Source: Microtetraspora glauca
GTDB taxonomy: Bacteria; Actinomycetota; Actinomycetes; Streptosporangiales; Streptosporangiaceae
Assembly (NCBI GenBank): GCA_001570385.1
Contig: BBYL01000019.1
Coordinates: 124,001 to 188,000 of the forward strand
DNA: 64,000 bases
Reading direction: 5' to 3'
The position numbers and the translations under genes are program-made. Position 1 is the stretch's first letter. Every line of letters begins with the position of its first letter. Of the stretch, positions 18,253-25,769 are shown piece after piece. Under the pieces are notes generated by a model. The model was not told where the DNA came from and searched no databases. It worked only from the letters and a program-made list of their open reading frames with translations.

Positions 18253-18372
18253 GCTTTCACACCACCTTGGGACGGCCTCGTGCGGCGGTCGGCGTCGCCG
18301 ATCTGGCTGAGCGGTCGCTGGACCGATCGGATGTGACATCAACCAGGACATCTATCAGGCTGGGGGACGGCG

Positions 18373-19308
18373 ATGGCGCTGCGTATCGTGGCCGGAACGG
18401 CGAATCGCGCGCTTGCCGACGCGATTGCCGCGACGCTCTACACAGAGGCGGCGTCGCCGATGGTGGAGCGGTTCCCGGACGGCGAAGTACGCCCCAGCGT
18501 GAGCCGCGTGCGGGGCGCCGACGTCTATCTGGTCCACCCCACTGGGCCACCCGTGAACGATCATGTAGTAGAGCTCCTGCTGCTTTTGGACGCGTGCCGC
18601 CGGGCCCGGGCGGCACGGATAACCGCGGTCGTTCCCTACTTCGGATACGCCCGCCAGGACCGGCGTGCGGAAGCCGGGGACGCGATCGGTGTCCGCGTCA
18701 TGGCCGACGCGCTGGCCCACGCCGGAGCCCAGCGTCTGGTCGTGGTCGATCCGCACACGGTGGCGCTGGAGGCGATGTGCGCCATACCGGTGGAGATGCT
18801 GACGGCCGTGCCCGCTCTGACCCGAGTTCTTGAGAAGGAGGCGCCGGCGGAGGCCGTCGTGGTCGCACCCGACCTGGGGGCGGCGAAGCTGGCCCAACAT
18901 TACGCCGCGGTGCTGTCGAGACCGGTCGCGGTGGTGCTCAAGACCAGGGTGAGCGGGACATCCGTCATGGCCGAGGATCTCATAGGAGACGTCGCCGGCC
19001 GCCCCGCCGTCATCGTCGACGACATGATCAGCACGGGAGCCACGATCGAGGCCGCGGTAGAGGTCCTGCTCAGCCACGGCGCGGTGCAGGAGATCGTCGT
19101 GGCCGCCACCCACGGGCTGCTCGTGGGGACGGCGAAGGAGCGACTCAGCCGTTCCCCGATCCGGAACATCGTCGTCACCGACACCTTGCCACAAAGCGAC
19201 GGCCAGGATCTGCCGATCCAGGTGTGCTCGGTGGCCCCGTTGCTGGGAGATGCCATCGGGCGTCTCCATCTGAACGAGCCGCTGGATCACGTGATGCTAC
19301 GTGCCTGA
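18373..19308 (+). CDS. prs: Ribose-phosphate diphosphokinase (PRPP synthetase)
   Basis: A 311-residue enzyme making PRPP from ribose-5-phosphate and ATP. It has the ATP-binding FPDGEVRPSV region, PYFGYARQDRR (catalytic flexible-loop region), the VVVDPHT pocket and the PRPP-loop VIVDDMISTGATIE (about residue 216). It is a divergent, probably second copy, since actinobacteria usually have a housekeeping prs near glmU. The start is ATG 18373 with GGGGAC upstream. It lies 120 bp after the phosphoribosyltransferase fusion, and may supply that enzyme with PRPP (inference). Confidence 0.92.
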   Translation: MALRIVAGTANRALADAIAATLYTEAASPMVERFPDGEVRPSVSRVRGADVYLVHPTGPPVNDHVVELLLLLDACRRARAARITAVVPYFGYARQDRRAEAGDAIGVRVMADALAHAGAQRLVVVDPHTVALEAMCAIPVEMLTAVPALTRVLEKEAPAEAVVVAPDLGAAKLAQHYAAVLSRPVAVVLKTRVSGTSVMAEDLIGDVAGRPAVIVDDMISTGATIEAAVEVLLSHGAVQEIVVAATHGLLVGTAKERLSRSPIRNIVVTDTLPQSDGQDLPIQVCSVAPLLGDAIGRLHLNEPLDHVMLRA

Positions 19309-19482
19309 AACCATGTAGTGGACAGAGCTACGCGGCCGCCGCTTCGCCTTCCGCGAGTCGTCCGACGCGATCCGCGGTGGTCCATGAGGGCGGTTCATGA
19401 GGTCGCGGCCGATGTCGTCCCGCAGTCGGTGGCGGGGTCCCGGTGCGGCGGGAAGCTCGCCCTTGGGCGGGACATCGTCGGC

Positions 19483-20166
19483 TCAGCCGGGCAGGTCGTC
19501 TTCTGTCCATCCCAGTTTGTCGATGACCTCCGTGACCCCGTTGACCCGTTCGGCCATCCGCACCAGGATTCGTGCGTCGCTGTGACGTTCCATCTGGCCG
19601 CCCAGGGTCACGACGCCGTTGGCCACCAGGACGTGGACGCCGGACGTGTCCGTCCACAGGGCGCCGTCGACGATCTCGTCGCGCACTTCGCGGGCGATGT
19701 CGTCGTCGGCGCGTGCGAACACCTTGAGGAGGTCGTGGCGGCTGACGATTCCCTCAAGTCGTCCGTCGTCGTCGACGACGGGCAGCCGCTTCACGCCCTT
19801 CTGGCTCATCAGGCGGGCGGCGCCCACGACGCTGGTGTACGGCCGGACCGTGACGGCGGGAGCGGTCATGAGTTCGGCCGCGGTGTGTCCGCGGGCCTTC
19901 TCCGCCGGGTCCTGTCTGCCGAGGCGTTCGCGGAGTCGCACGCGGAGCGGTGGCTGGTAGCCCTCCTGGTAGAACTGCTCCCGGAACTCCTCCTTGTGCA
20001 GTAGGTCGGCTTCCGAGATCACGCCGATGACGTGGCCTTCGCCGTCCACGACCGGAACCGCGCTCACACCGTGTGCCATCAGCACCTCGGCGACATCCCT
20101 GAACGGGGTGCTGCCGTTGACGGACGCGACCTCGCTGGTCATGACGTCCCGCACCTTCTTGTGCAC
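19483..20166 (-). CDS. CBS-CBS-BON domain protein
   Basis: A 227-residue protein. It has a first CBS motif (MAHGVSAVPVVDGEGHVIGVISEAD cut short here to its core: SAVPVVDGEGHVIGV), a basic linker, a second CBS motif (GVKRLPVVDDDGRLEGIVS) and a C-terminal BON domain (about 150-225: REVRDEIVDGALW, GVVTLGGQMERHSDA). CBS pairs bind nucleotides; BON domains are thought to bind membranes or ligands. This arrangement recurs in actinobacterial stress clusters. ATG 20166 is the start with GGAGT upstream. It is transcribed away from the hypothetical pair at 20.4-21.1 kb. Confidence 0.92.
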   Translation of the reverse strand: MHKKVRDVMTSEVASVNGSTPFRDVAEVLMAHGVSAVPVVDGEGHVIGVISEADLLHKEEFREQFYQEGYQPPLRVRLRERLGRQDPAEKARGHTAAELMTAPAVTVRPYTSVVGAARLMSQKGVKRLPVVDDDGRLEGIVSRHDLLKVFARADDDIAREVRDEIVDGALWTDTSGVHVLVANGVVTLGGQMERHSDARILVRMAERVNGVTEVIDKLGWTEDDLPG

Positions 20167-20355
20167 GATCGACTCCTTCCAGTTTCAGCCGAGCCGCCGC
20201 CGTATGGCCTCAAGCCCGTAGTGAGGACAAGGAAGCAGGCTGATCCGGTCTCCTTTCGACGATTGGTTATGGCGAAGCCATGATTCGTAACGGTGCGGAG
20301 AGCCGGACGGCGATGCCCGTCTTGCCGATCTCGATCTGCTCCTACGGCAACTTGA

Positions 20356-20907
20356 TCAACGTTTGCCCTCCAGAACCCGCAGGAACGGCACGACGGCGGT
20401 ATTGATCTCCTCGATCAGCGCCTCCAGGGCCGCTTGGGCGTCGGCGAGATTCGGCAATCCGTCGGCCTCCGGTCGGGTGGGTGTCGGCAGCCGATCTGCG
20501 GAGATGGGAATCCGAAGCTCAAGGGTGCACAGTGCGGCCTTCTCGTTGTACGGCGGGGCCGTGCGGGGGAACCCTGATTCGCCCTGCTGCCAGCCGAGCC
20601 AGCCATCGGGGATCCGCACCGGTGGTGGAGCAGCCAGTTCGACGACCGCCAGGGCGATGTGTGTGCCCTCCGGGCGATGGCAGGTCGCATCCAGCACCCG
20701 TGGATCGAATCGGACATACGGAGGTTCGGACACTGGGCGGGTGGCCACATCCCAGGCCGCGACGGCGCAGTGCAACGGGTCCAGGGTGATGCCGCCCGCC
20801 TGAGGTTCGCTGTTCGCGGCGGCGAAGGCGTGTCTCCATGCGCGGAGCCGCTGACCGTACCTCTCCTGCGGGTTGTCCCCTGTGGCGTCGATCCAGACCC
20901 CCACCAT
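20356..20907 (-). CDS. Hypothetical protein, unrecognised
   Basis: A 183-residue soluble protein of no family that I recognise. It is Pro- and Ala-rich, with Trp-rich stretches (GWLGWQQGE) and a helical C-terminus (AQAALEALIEEINTAVVPFL). Its ATG overlaps the stop of the preceding ORF (TAATG), so the two are coupled. Codon use is high GC like its neighbours. It may have entered together with the upstream composite ORF. Confidence 0.6.
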   Translation of the reverse strand: MVGVWIDATGDNPQERYGQRLRAWRHAFAAANSEPQAGGITLDPLHCAVAAWDVATRPVSEPPYVRFDPRVLDATCHRPEGTHIALAVVELAAPPPVRIPDGWLGWQQGESGFPRTAPPYNEKAALCTLELRIPISADRLPTPTRPEADGLPNLADAQAALEALIEEINTAVVPFLRVLEGKR

Positions 20908-21140
20908 TACTGCGGTAATCCCTCGACAGTGAGCCGTTGGTGCGCGAGGCGCACCTTCATCGGTCCCCTGACGCCGACGGTGATCTGGCGGTCCGGCCGC
21001 ACTTGGGGGCGGCTGCCGAAGGCGCCCCGCATGTCCGCCCGGTAACGGGAGAACAGCCGATGCGCAGGCCCGATGATCGCGTAGTTCGCCGTGGCGGGAG
21101 GCGATGTCGACAGCGGCACATGGCCAAGGGTCAACGTCAT
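20907..21140 (-). CDS. Composite small ORF with a DUF427-like start
   Basis: A 77-residue frame from ATG 21140 with a strong AAAGGAAGG site. Residues 1-42 resemble the start of tandem DUF427-domain proteins (TLGHVPLSTSPPATANY, then GPAHRLF). The remaining residues (PMKVRLAHQRLTVEGLPQ) do not fit that family, and the normal protein is much longer. So it looks like a truncated gene fused to another reading frame that leads into the next gene by a TAATG overlap. The DUF427 match is from memory of the family pattern. Confidence 0.45.
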   Translation of the reverse strand: MTLTLGHVPLSTSPPATANYAIIGPAHRLFSRYRADMRGAFGSRPQVRPDRQITVGVRGPMKVRLAHQRLTVEGLPQ

Positions 21141-21429
21141 GGCCTTCCTTTCATCGGGTAAGACCCTCTCAACACCTACCCGGGCCCTCGACTCGAAACA
21201 TGCGCGCGGCGGTGTGCCACTCTGGCGAGCGGACCGCAGAGCCTGCATGGGTGTGCCAGCGTCGGGAACAGGGCTTCTTCCTCATGTTCTCCATGACGGA
21301 CGTCCTGCGGGTAACAACCTCTGATCTCGGATGTCCGTCGAACCGGACCAGGCGAGGACAGAACGTCGGCAGCGGGCTCCGAGTCCGGGCCTCGATCACG
21401 TCGGATGGCCGAGACGGGAGGACAGACCT

Positions 21430-22311
21430 ATGAGCAAGCCCATCGTGGTCGGCGTGGACGGATCGGCACAAGCTCTACGCGCTGTGGACTGGGCCGCCGC
21501 CGAAGCCGGGCGGCGACGCCTGCCGTTGCGCATCGTGCACATCGCGGTCCGCTGGGAGTACAGCATCGCGATCAAGGAACCAGGCTTGGAGGCCCCACGG
21601 CCGGAGGCAGCGGGACTGGAGGTCCTCGAGATCGCCGAGGAACGCGCCCGGACCTTCGCATCCGTCGATGTCAGTTGCCGGCTCGGCATCGGCCCCATCC
21701 CCGCCACGCTCCTTCAGGAGGCGGCCGACGCCGCCCTGCTGGTGCTGGGCCCGCATGGGACCGGGGCCTTTCCTCGCCTACTGCTCGGTTCGGTGAGCCG
21801 CCAAGCGGCGGAACACGCCTCGTGTCCCGTCGTCATCGTGCCCCAGGAATCCGACACCCGACCCGGCCGATCGGGGATTGTCGTCGGCATTGACGGCTCT
21901 GAGGCCTCCGTCGATGCCGTGGGCTTCGCGTTCGAGGAGGCGTCCCTGCGCTCGGTCGGCCTGCGCGCCATCCACGCCTGGGCTCACCCGGCTTACCCAC
22001 CGGAGATGCGCGCCGCCCGCTACGACACGACGGCGGTCGAACAGGAAGGCGCCAGGCTCCTCTCGGAGTCGCTGGCGGGATGGAAGGCCGAGTGTCCCGA
22101 CGTCCCGGTCATCGAACAGGTGGTCGAAGGCGCTCCTGTGTCGATTCTGGCCGATGCTTCCGGTGACGCGGAACTTCTCGTCGTCGGTGCCCGAGGGCGC
22201 GGCGGTTTCCCAGGGCTCCGCCTCGGCTCGATCAGCCACGCCGTCCTCCACCATGCGAAAGGGCCTGTGGCCGTCGTACGCGGCCACCAGGCGACGTCGT
22301 CCGTGGGGTAG
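21430..22311 (+). CDS. Tandem universal stress protein
   Basis: A 293-residue protein with two UspA domains. The first starts IVVGVDGSAQAL and holds GPHGTGAFPRLLLGSVS; the second starts IVVGIDGSEAS and holds GARGRGGFPGLRLGSIS. Both keep the Gly-rich ATP-binding signature. ATG 21430 is used because GGGAGG precedes it and the UspA domain begins there; the longer frame upstream has no domain. Stand-alone transcription unit followed by a CBS gene on the same strand. Confidence 0.95.
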   Translation: MSKPIVVGVDGSAQALRAVDWAAAEAGRRRLPLRIVHIAVRWEYSIAIKEPGLEAPRPEAAGLEVLEIAEERARTFASVDVSCRLGIGPIPATLLQEAADAALLVLGPHGTGAFPRLLLGSVSRQAAEHASCPVVIVPQESDTRPGRSGIVVGIDGSEASVDAVGFAFEEASLRSVGLRAIHAWAHPAYPPEMRAARYDTTAVEQEGARLLSESLAGWKAECPDVPVIEQVVEGAPVSILADASGDAELLVVGARGRGGFPGLRLGSISHAVLHHAKGPVAVVRGHQATSSVG

Positions 22312-22553
22312 TGATGATCAGCCACTGTGAGATCATTCCGGCGTCGTGTAGGTGGTCCCACCTTTGCACATACTTCTCGCGCGCTGAATGCTCAACGGTG
22401 GCCGCCGAGCACGCACTTTCCGCTCGGTCGCGAACGACCAAGCGCGTACGCGGTTGCCGAAATTGCAGGTCAAAGATGCTTCCGGCAGGTTTCGCGTGCT
22501 ATCGGCGGAGCAGCACCACGGTATCGGGGGATTCACAGGAAGGAAGCCCAGAC

Positions 22554-22979
22554 ATGACGACAGCGCGTGATGTTATGCACCGTGGTTGTGAGTGCCTGCA
22601 GGTCAACGACACCATCGACGCGGCGGCGCGCCGGATGGCGGAGTTGAATGTCGGTGCACTGCCGGTCTGCGGAGAAGGAGGACGGCTCAAGGGCATCATC
22701 ACCGACCGCGACATCGTCGTGAAGTGCGTCGCGAGAAACAAGAACCCGGCTGCGGTCGCTGCCGGGGAGCTCATCGAAGAAGAGCACGTGTGGTCCATCG
22801 ACGCGAACGCGGACATCGAGGAGGTCCTGCACCAGATGGCCGAGCACAAGATCCGTCGGCTGCCGGTGCTGGAGAACGAGGAACTGGTCGGCATCATCAG
22901 TCAGGCTGATCTCGCGGCGAAGCTGCCCGAGGACAAGGTCGGCGAGCTGGTGGAAGCCATCTCGGCAACCTCCCACTGA
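22554..22979 (+). CDS. CBS-domain pair protein (Hrp1-like)
   Basis: A 141-residue Bateman-module protein: ARDVMHRGCECLQVNDTI, VGALPVCGEGGRLKGIITDRD, then IRRLPVLENEELVGIISQAD. It is close in layout to Hrp1 of M. tuberculosis, including Cys near the N-terminus. ATG 22554 has an AGGAAGG site; the frame continues upstream without a domain. It converges with kdpA. About 60% similar by eye to the CBS gene at 46946-47380, so the two are probable paralogues. Confidence 0.9.
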   Translation: MTTARDVMHRGCECLQVNDTIDAAARRMAELNVGALPVCGEGGRLKGIITDRDIVVKCVARNKNPAAVAAGELIEEEHVWSIDANADIEEVLHQMAEHKIRRLPVLENEELVGIISQADLAAKLPEDKVGELVEAISATSH

Positions 22980-23319
22980 AATCGCCAGGTCATAGCGATC
23001 GGCGAAGGCGTCAACGAGTCCATATCTGACCTGCGGTTATTCGAACAGCCAGCGATGCTCCTACGGATTTCAATCGGCCCGATATGAGATCGGTCGGGGC
23101 CTCAGCGGGTGGGACGAGGACGCGGTAGAACTCGAGGTGCGGCCGGAGGCGGCCGGCAGCGGGGGCGGCCCCGGCGACCACGCTGATGATGGGCTACTCG
23201 GCCCGGGCGCCTGCGGCGCGGATCGCCGTGGTCGCCTCTATCTCACGTTGGGTGAGTACGACCGAGTGGGTGACAGTGTCGGAATCGACGAATTCCGGCA
23301 TAGGACGGCGGTCGGACGA
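22980..23319. other. Gap between CBS gene and kdpA, one doubtful 35-aa ORF
   Basis: A 340-bp stretch. On the minus strand, directly after kdpA, a 35-codon frame (23301-23194) starts MPEFVDSDTVTHSV and has no recognised family. This is where kdpB would be expected to begin in a normal kdp operon; no kdpB sequence is seen. Confidence 0.4.
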
Positions 23320-24984
23320 TCAGCCGCGGATCTGGCGCAGGCTGTCGGCCAGCGGGCCGAGTGACAGGACGGGCAGGTAGCACAGGGCGCCGATGATCAG
23401 CGCGACGCCGACGGTCATGAGCATGAAGACTGGTCCGTGGCTGGGGAGCGTGCCCGCTGTGGAGATGCCGCGCGGTCGGCCCGCCAGCATCCCGGCGAGG
23501 ACGATGACGAAGATGATCGGCAGGTAGCGGCCGACGAGCATGGCGATCGCGAGGGCGACCTGGAAGAAGACGCCGCTGGAGTTCAGGCCGGCGAACGCGC
23601 TTCCGTTGCCGTTGGCGGCGCTGGTGAAGGCGTACACGACTTCAGAAAGGCCGTGCGCTCCGGGGTTGCCCATAGCCGCGCGCGCCTTCGACGTGCCGAC
23701 GGTGATGGCGGACCCGACGAGGATGGTGGCCGGGGTGACGAGGTGGTAGAGGACCACGGCTTTCATCTCACGGCCGCCGATCTCCTTGCGGAGGTACTCC
23801 GGGGTGCGCCCGACCATGAGCCCGCCCAGGAAGACCGCGATCAGCGAGATCATCAGGAGTCCGTACAGGCCGCTGCCGCAGCCGCCCGGGCTTATCTCGC
23901 CGAGCATCATGGCGGCCATCAGGACCCCGCCGCCCAGGCCGGTGAAGCTGTCGTAGCTGGAGTTGGCCGCTCCGTCGGCGGTGGAGGTCGCGGTGACGCC
24001 GAAGAGGGTGCTTCCCGGAACGCCGAAGCGGGTCTCGGTGCCCTCCGCCGCCGCCCCCACGGTGGCGGGGACCGTGCCCGGGTGGGCGTTCTGCACCATC
24101 CCCGCACAGGCGATCGCGAGCAGGAAGAGGGTGCCCGCCACGGTGAGCAGTGTCCAGCCCTGCCGCTGGTCGCCGACCATGCGGCCGAACATGCGGATGA
24201 AGCCGGCCGGGACCAGCAGCATCAGCACAATCTCGATCACGTTGGTGACCGAGGTCGGGTTCTCGAACGGATGAGCGCTGTTCGCGTTGAAGAATCCGCC
24301 CCCGTCGCCGGACATCAGTTTGATCGACTCCCACGAGGCGACCGGGCCGCCCAGGATCGTCTGCCTACCGCCCACCAGTGTGGTCACCGTCGCCATCGTG
24401 CCGTGAAGGTTCTGTACGACGCCGAGCGCCACGAGCACCACGGCGAACAGCAGGGACAGGGGCAGCAGGATACGGATGACGCTTCGGACGAGGTCGACCC
24501 AGAAGTTGCCGATGTGATCGGTACGCTGCCGGACCAGCCCGCGGATGAGCGCCACTCCGGCGGCCATTCCCACACCCGCGCTCGCGAACGCCTGCACCCC
24601 CAGGCCCGTCGCCAGCGCGAGGTGGCCCATCGCGGCCTCACCCGAGTAGCTCTGCCAACTCGTGTTGGTGGTGAAGCTGACGGCGGTGTTGAACGCGGCC
24701 GCGGGGGAGAGCCCGGTGCGGCCAAGAGACAGCGGCAGCACCGGCTGCAGTCGCAGGATGGCGTACAACAGCAGCACGCCGGCGCCCGAGAAGGCGAGAA
24801 GAGCGGTCAGATAGTGGGTCCAGCGCTGGTCGGCGCCGGGGTCGGCCCCGCACAGCCGATAGATCACCCGCTCGGCGCGCCAGTGCCGGGGATCGGTGTA
24901 GACGCGGGCCATGTAGTCGCCGAGTGGAACGTGTAGCACGACGACCACCACGACGACGAACGCAGCCTGCGGCCAACCGGTCAT
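23320..24984 (-). CDS. kdpA: K+-transporting ATPase subunit KdpA
   Basis: The potassium-translocating subunit of the KdpFABC P-type pump, 554 residues and full length. It has about ten hydrophobic segments and the selectivity-filter-like repeats (TNTSWQSY, GDGGGFFNANSAHPF, SSYDSFTGLGGG and SAANGNGSAFAGL). KdpA needs KdpB (the ATPase) and KdpC; neither intact gene is in the window, although a kdpC fragment lies at 30.2-30.5 kb. It would therefore be inactive alone unless kdpB and kdpC lie elsewhere. ATG 24984 overlaps the stop of a 25-codon ORF (ATGA). Confidence 0.95.
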   Translation of the reverse strand: MTGWPQAAFVVVVVVVLHVPLGDYMARVYTDPRHWRAERVIYRLCGADPGADQRWTHYLTALLAFSGAGVLLLYAILRLQPVLPLSLGRTGLSPAAAFNTAVSFTTNTSWQSYSGEAAMGHLALATGLGVQAFASAGVGMAAGVALIRGLVRQRTDHIGNFWVDLVRSVIRILLPLSLLFAVVLVALGVVQNLHGTMATVTTLVGGRQTILGGPVASWESIKLMSGDGGGFFNANSAHPFENPTSVTNVIEIVLMLLVPAGFIRMFGRMVGDQRQGWTLLTVAGTLFLLAIACAGMVQNAHPGTVPATVGAAAEGTETRFGVPGSTLFGVTATSTADGAANSSYDSFTGLGGGVLMAAMMLGEISPGGCGSGLYGLLMISLIAVFLGGLMVGRTPEYLRKEIGGREMKAVVLYHLVTPATILVGSAITVGTSKARAAMGNPGAHGLSEVVYAFTSAANGNGSAFAGLNSSGVFFQVALAIAMLVGRYLPIIFVIVLAGMLAGRPRGISTAGTLPSHGPVFMLMTVGVALIIGALCYLPVLSLGPLADSLRQIRG

Positions 24985-25058
24985 CCCACGGGTTCCGGGA
25001 TCGAGGGGGGTGCGTGGAGAGCCGGGCTGCGCGCGGGCGCGGTGAGGACCCCTGACAT
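24981..25058 (-). CDS. 25-aa leader-like ORF before kdpA
   Basis: ATG 25058, with GAGGAG upstream, opens a 25-codon frame (start MSGVLTAPARSPALHAP) that ends by an ATGA overlap with kdpA. It is not KdpF-like, because it has no hydrophobic helix. It may be a leader peptide that couples translation into kdpA, or chance. Confidence 0.35.
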   Translation of the reverse strand: MSGVLTAPARSPALHAPPSIPEPVG

Positions 25059-25169
25059 CAACTGCTCCTCGTCGAGACGATCACGCGCTGTGGGTATGGC
25101 CCCTATGGGCCGATGCCACGCCGTTCATTCGGCGGAAGCGCTGCTGACTCCGCTCACGGCGCCATGACG

Positions 25170-25361
25170 TCAGGTACATACCCCACTGCCGGCCGTGGGG
25201 TCAGCCCGCCAAATCGTGTTCGCGTCGATCTCGGCCTGCGGATCTTGTCTCATGGAGCGGCCAGGCAGCCGAGCAAGTAACGTGCTGAGTAGGTGATCCG
25301 AAAAGGCTTCCACCATCACCAGGGCATTACTCAGACACGGGACGACCCAGACAAGGTTCAT
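25170..25361 (-). CDS. Small ORF (63 aa), unknown
   Basis: ATG 25361 overlaps the stop of the preceding small ORF (ATGA). The product has a hydrophobic N-terminus (MNLVWVVPCLSNALVMV) and a polar tail; no family recognised. Its 3' end overlaps the perfect hairpin CCCCAC/GTGGGG at 25181-25200. Codon use is less GC-biased than its neighbours, so it is doubtful. Confidence 0.25.
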   Translation of the reverse strand: MNLVWVVPCLSNALVMVEAFSDHLLSTLLARLPGRSMRQDPQAEIDANTIWRADPTAGSGVCT

Positions 25362-25615
25362 TTTCTCCGGAACCGCATGAAGGCGATCACGACAATGATC
25401 GCGACGCCCAGCAGGAGAAGGGTCCCGATCAGGCTCGCGGTACGACCGTAGTGGGGTAGTCGTTCATGTTCTCTGACCGCGGAGGAAACCATGCCGGCAA
25501 CATCAACGCTCATGAGCGAATGAGAGACGGTCGTCGCCCACATGTGAACCACCTTCAAATCTGGTTCAAAAGCCGGGCCCCAAACGCCGGCTATGCGCAA
25601 TCCGGTCAATAGCAC
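25358..25615 (-). CDS. Small membrane-anchored protein (85 aa), unknown
   Basis: GTG 25615 with AAGGGGA upstream. The product has a polar N-terminal part and one C-terminal transmembrane helix (LIGTLLLLGVAIIVVIAF) ending in basic MRFRRK, a tail-anchor layout. No known family. It lies divergent from the first KdpD-like gene and upstream of kdpA on the same strand, so it might be a small Kdp-associated membrane peptide (inference only). Confidence 0.4.
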   Translation of the reverse strand: MLLTGLRIAGVWGPAFEPDLKVVHMWATTVSHSLMSVDVAGMVSSAVREHERLPHYGRTASLIGTLLLLGVAIIVVIAFMRFRRK

Positions 25616-25668
25616 TTTGTTCCCCTTTTCTGCATGGCCGGCATCATCCAGGGCCTCCCCTATTTTGC

Positions 25669-25683
25669 GGGATTTTTGCCATT
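25669..25683. promoter_or_regulatory. Weak DosR-box-like site
   Basis: GGGATTTTTGCCATT resembles the DosR core GGGACTTNNGTCCC at about 9 of 12 defined positions. It lies 86 bp before the first KdpD-like gene and 53 bp before the divergent small membrane ORF. Weak on its own; listed because of stronger sites elsewhere. Confidence 0.3.
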
Positions 25684-25769
25684 CGTTGGTGTTTGTCTCA
25701 TGTCGCTAGGCTGGATATGTCCTTGGCTGGCGGCACGGCCGCTCTCGGCTATTGCGGCTGAGGTGATCG

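Noticed and set aside
23437..24936. 499-codon plus-strand frame opposite kdpA
   Set aside because: Low-complexity Gly/Asp/His/Arg composition without family; kdpA on the other strand is certain.
25181..25200. c-di-AMP or K+ riboswitch for kdpA
   Set aside because: Only one short hairpin is seen; conserved riboswitch sequence elements could not be recognised.
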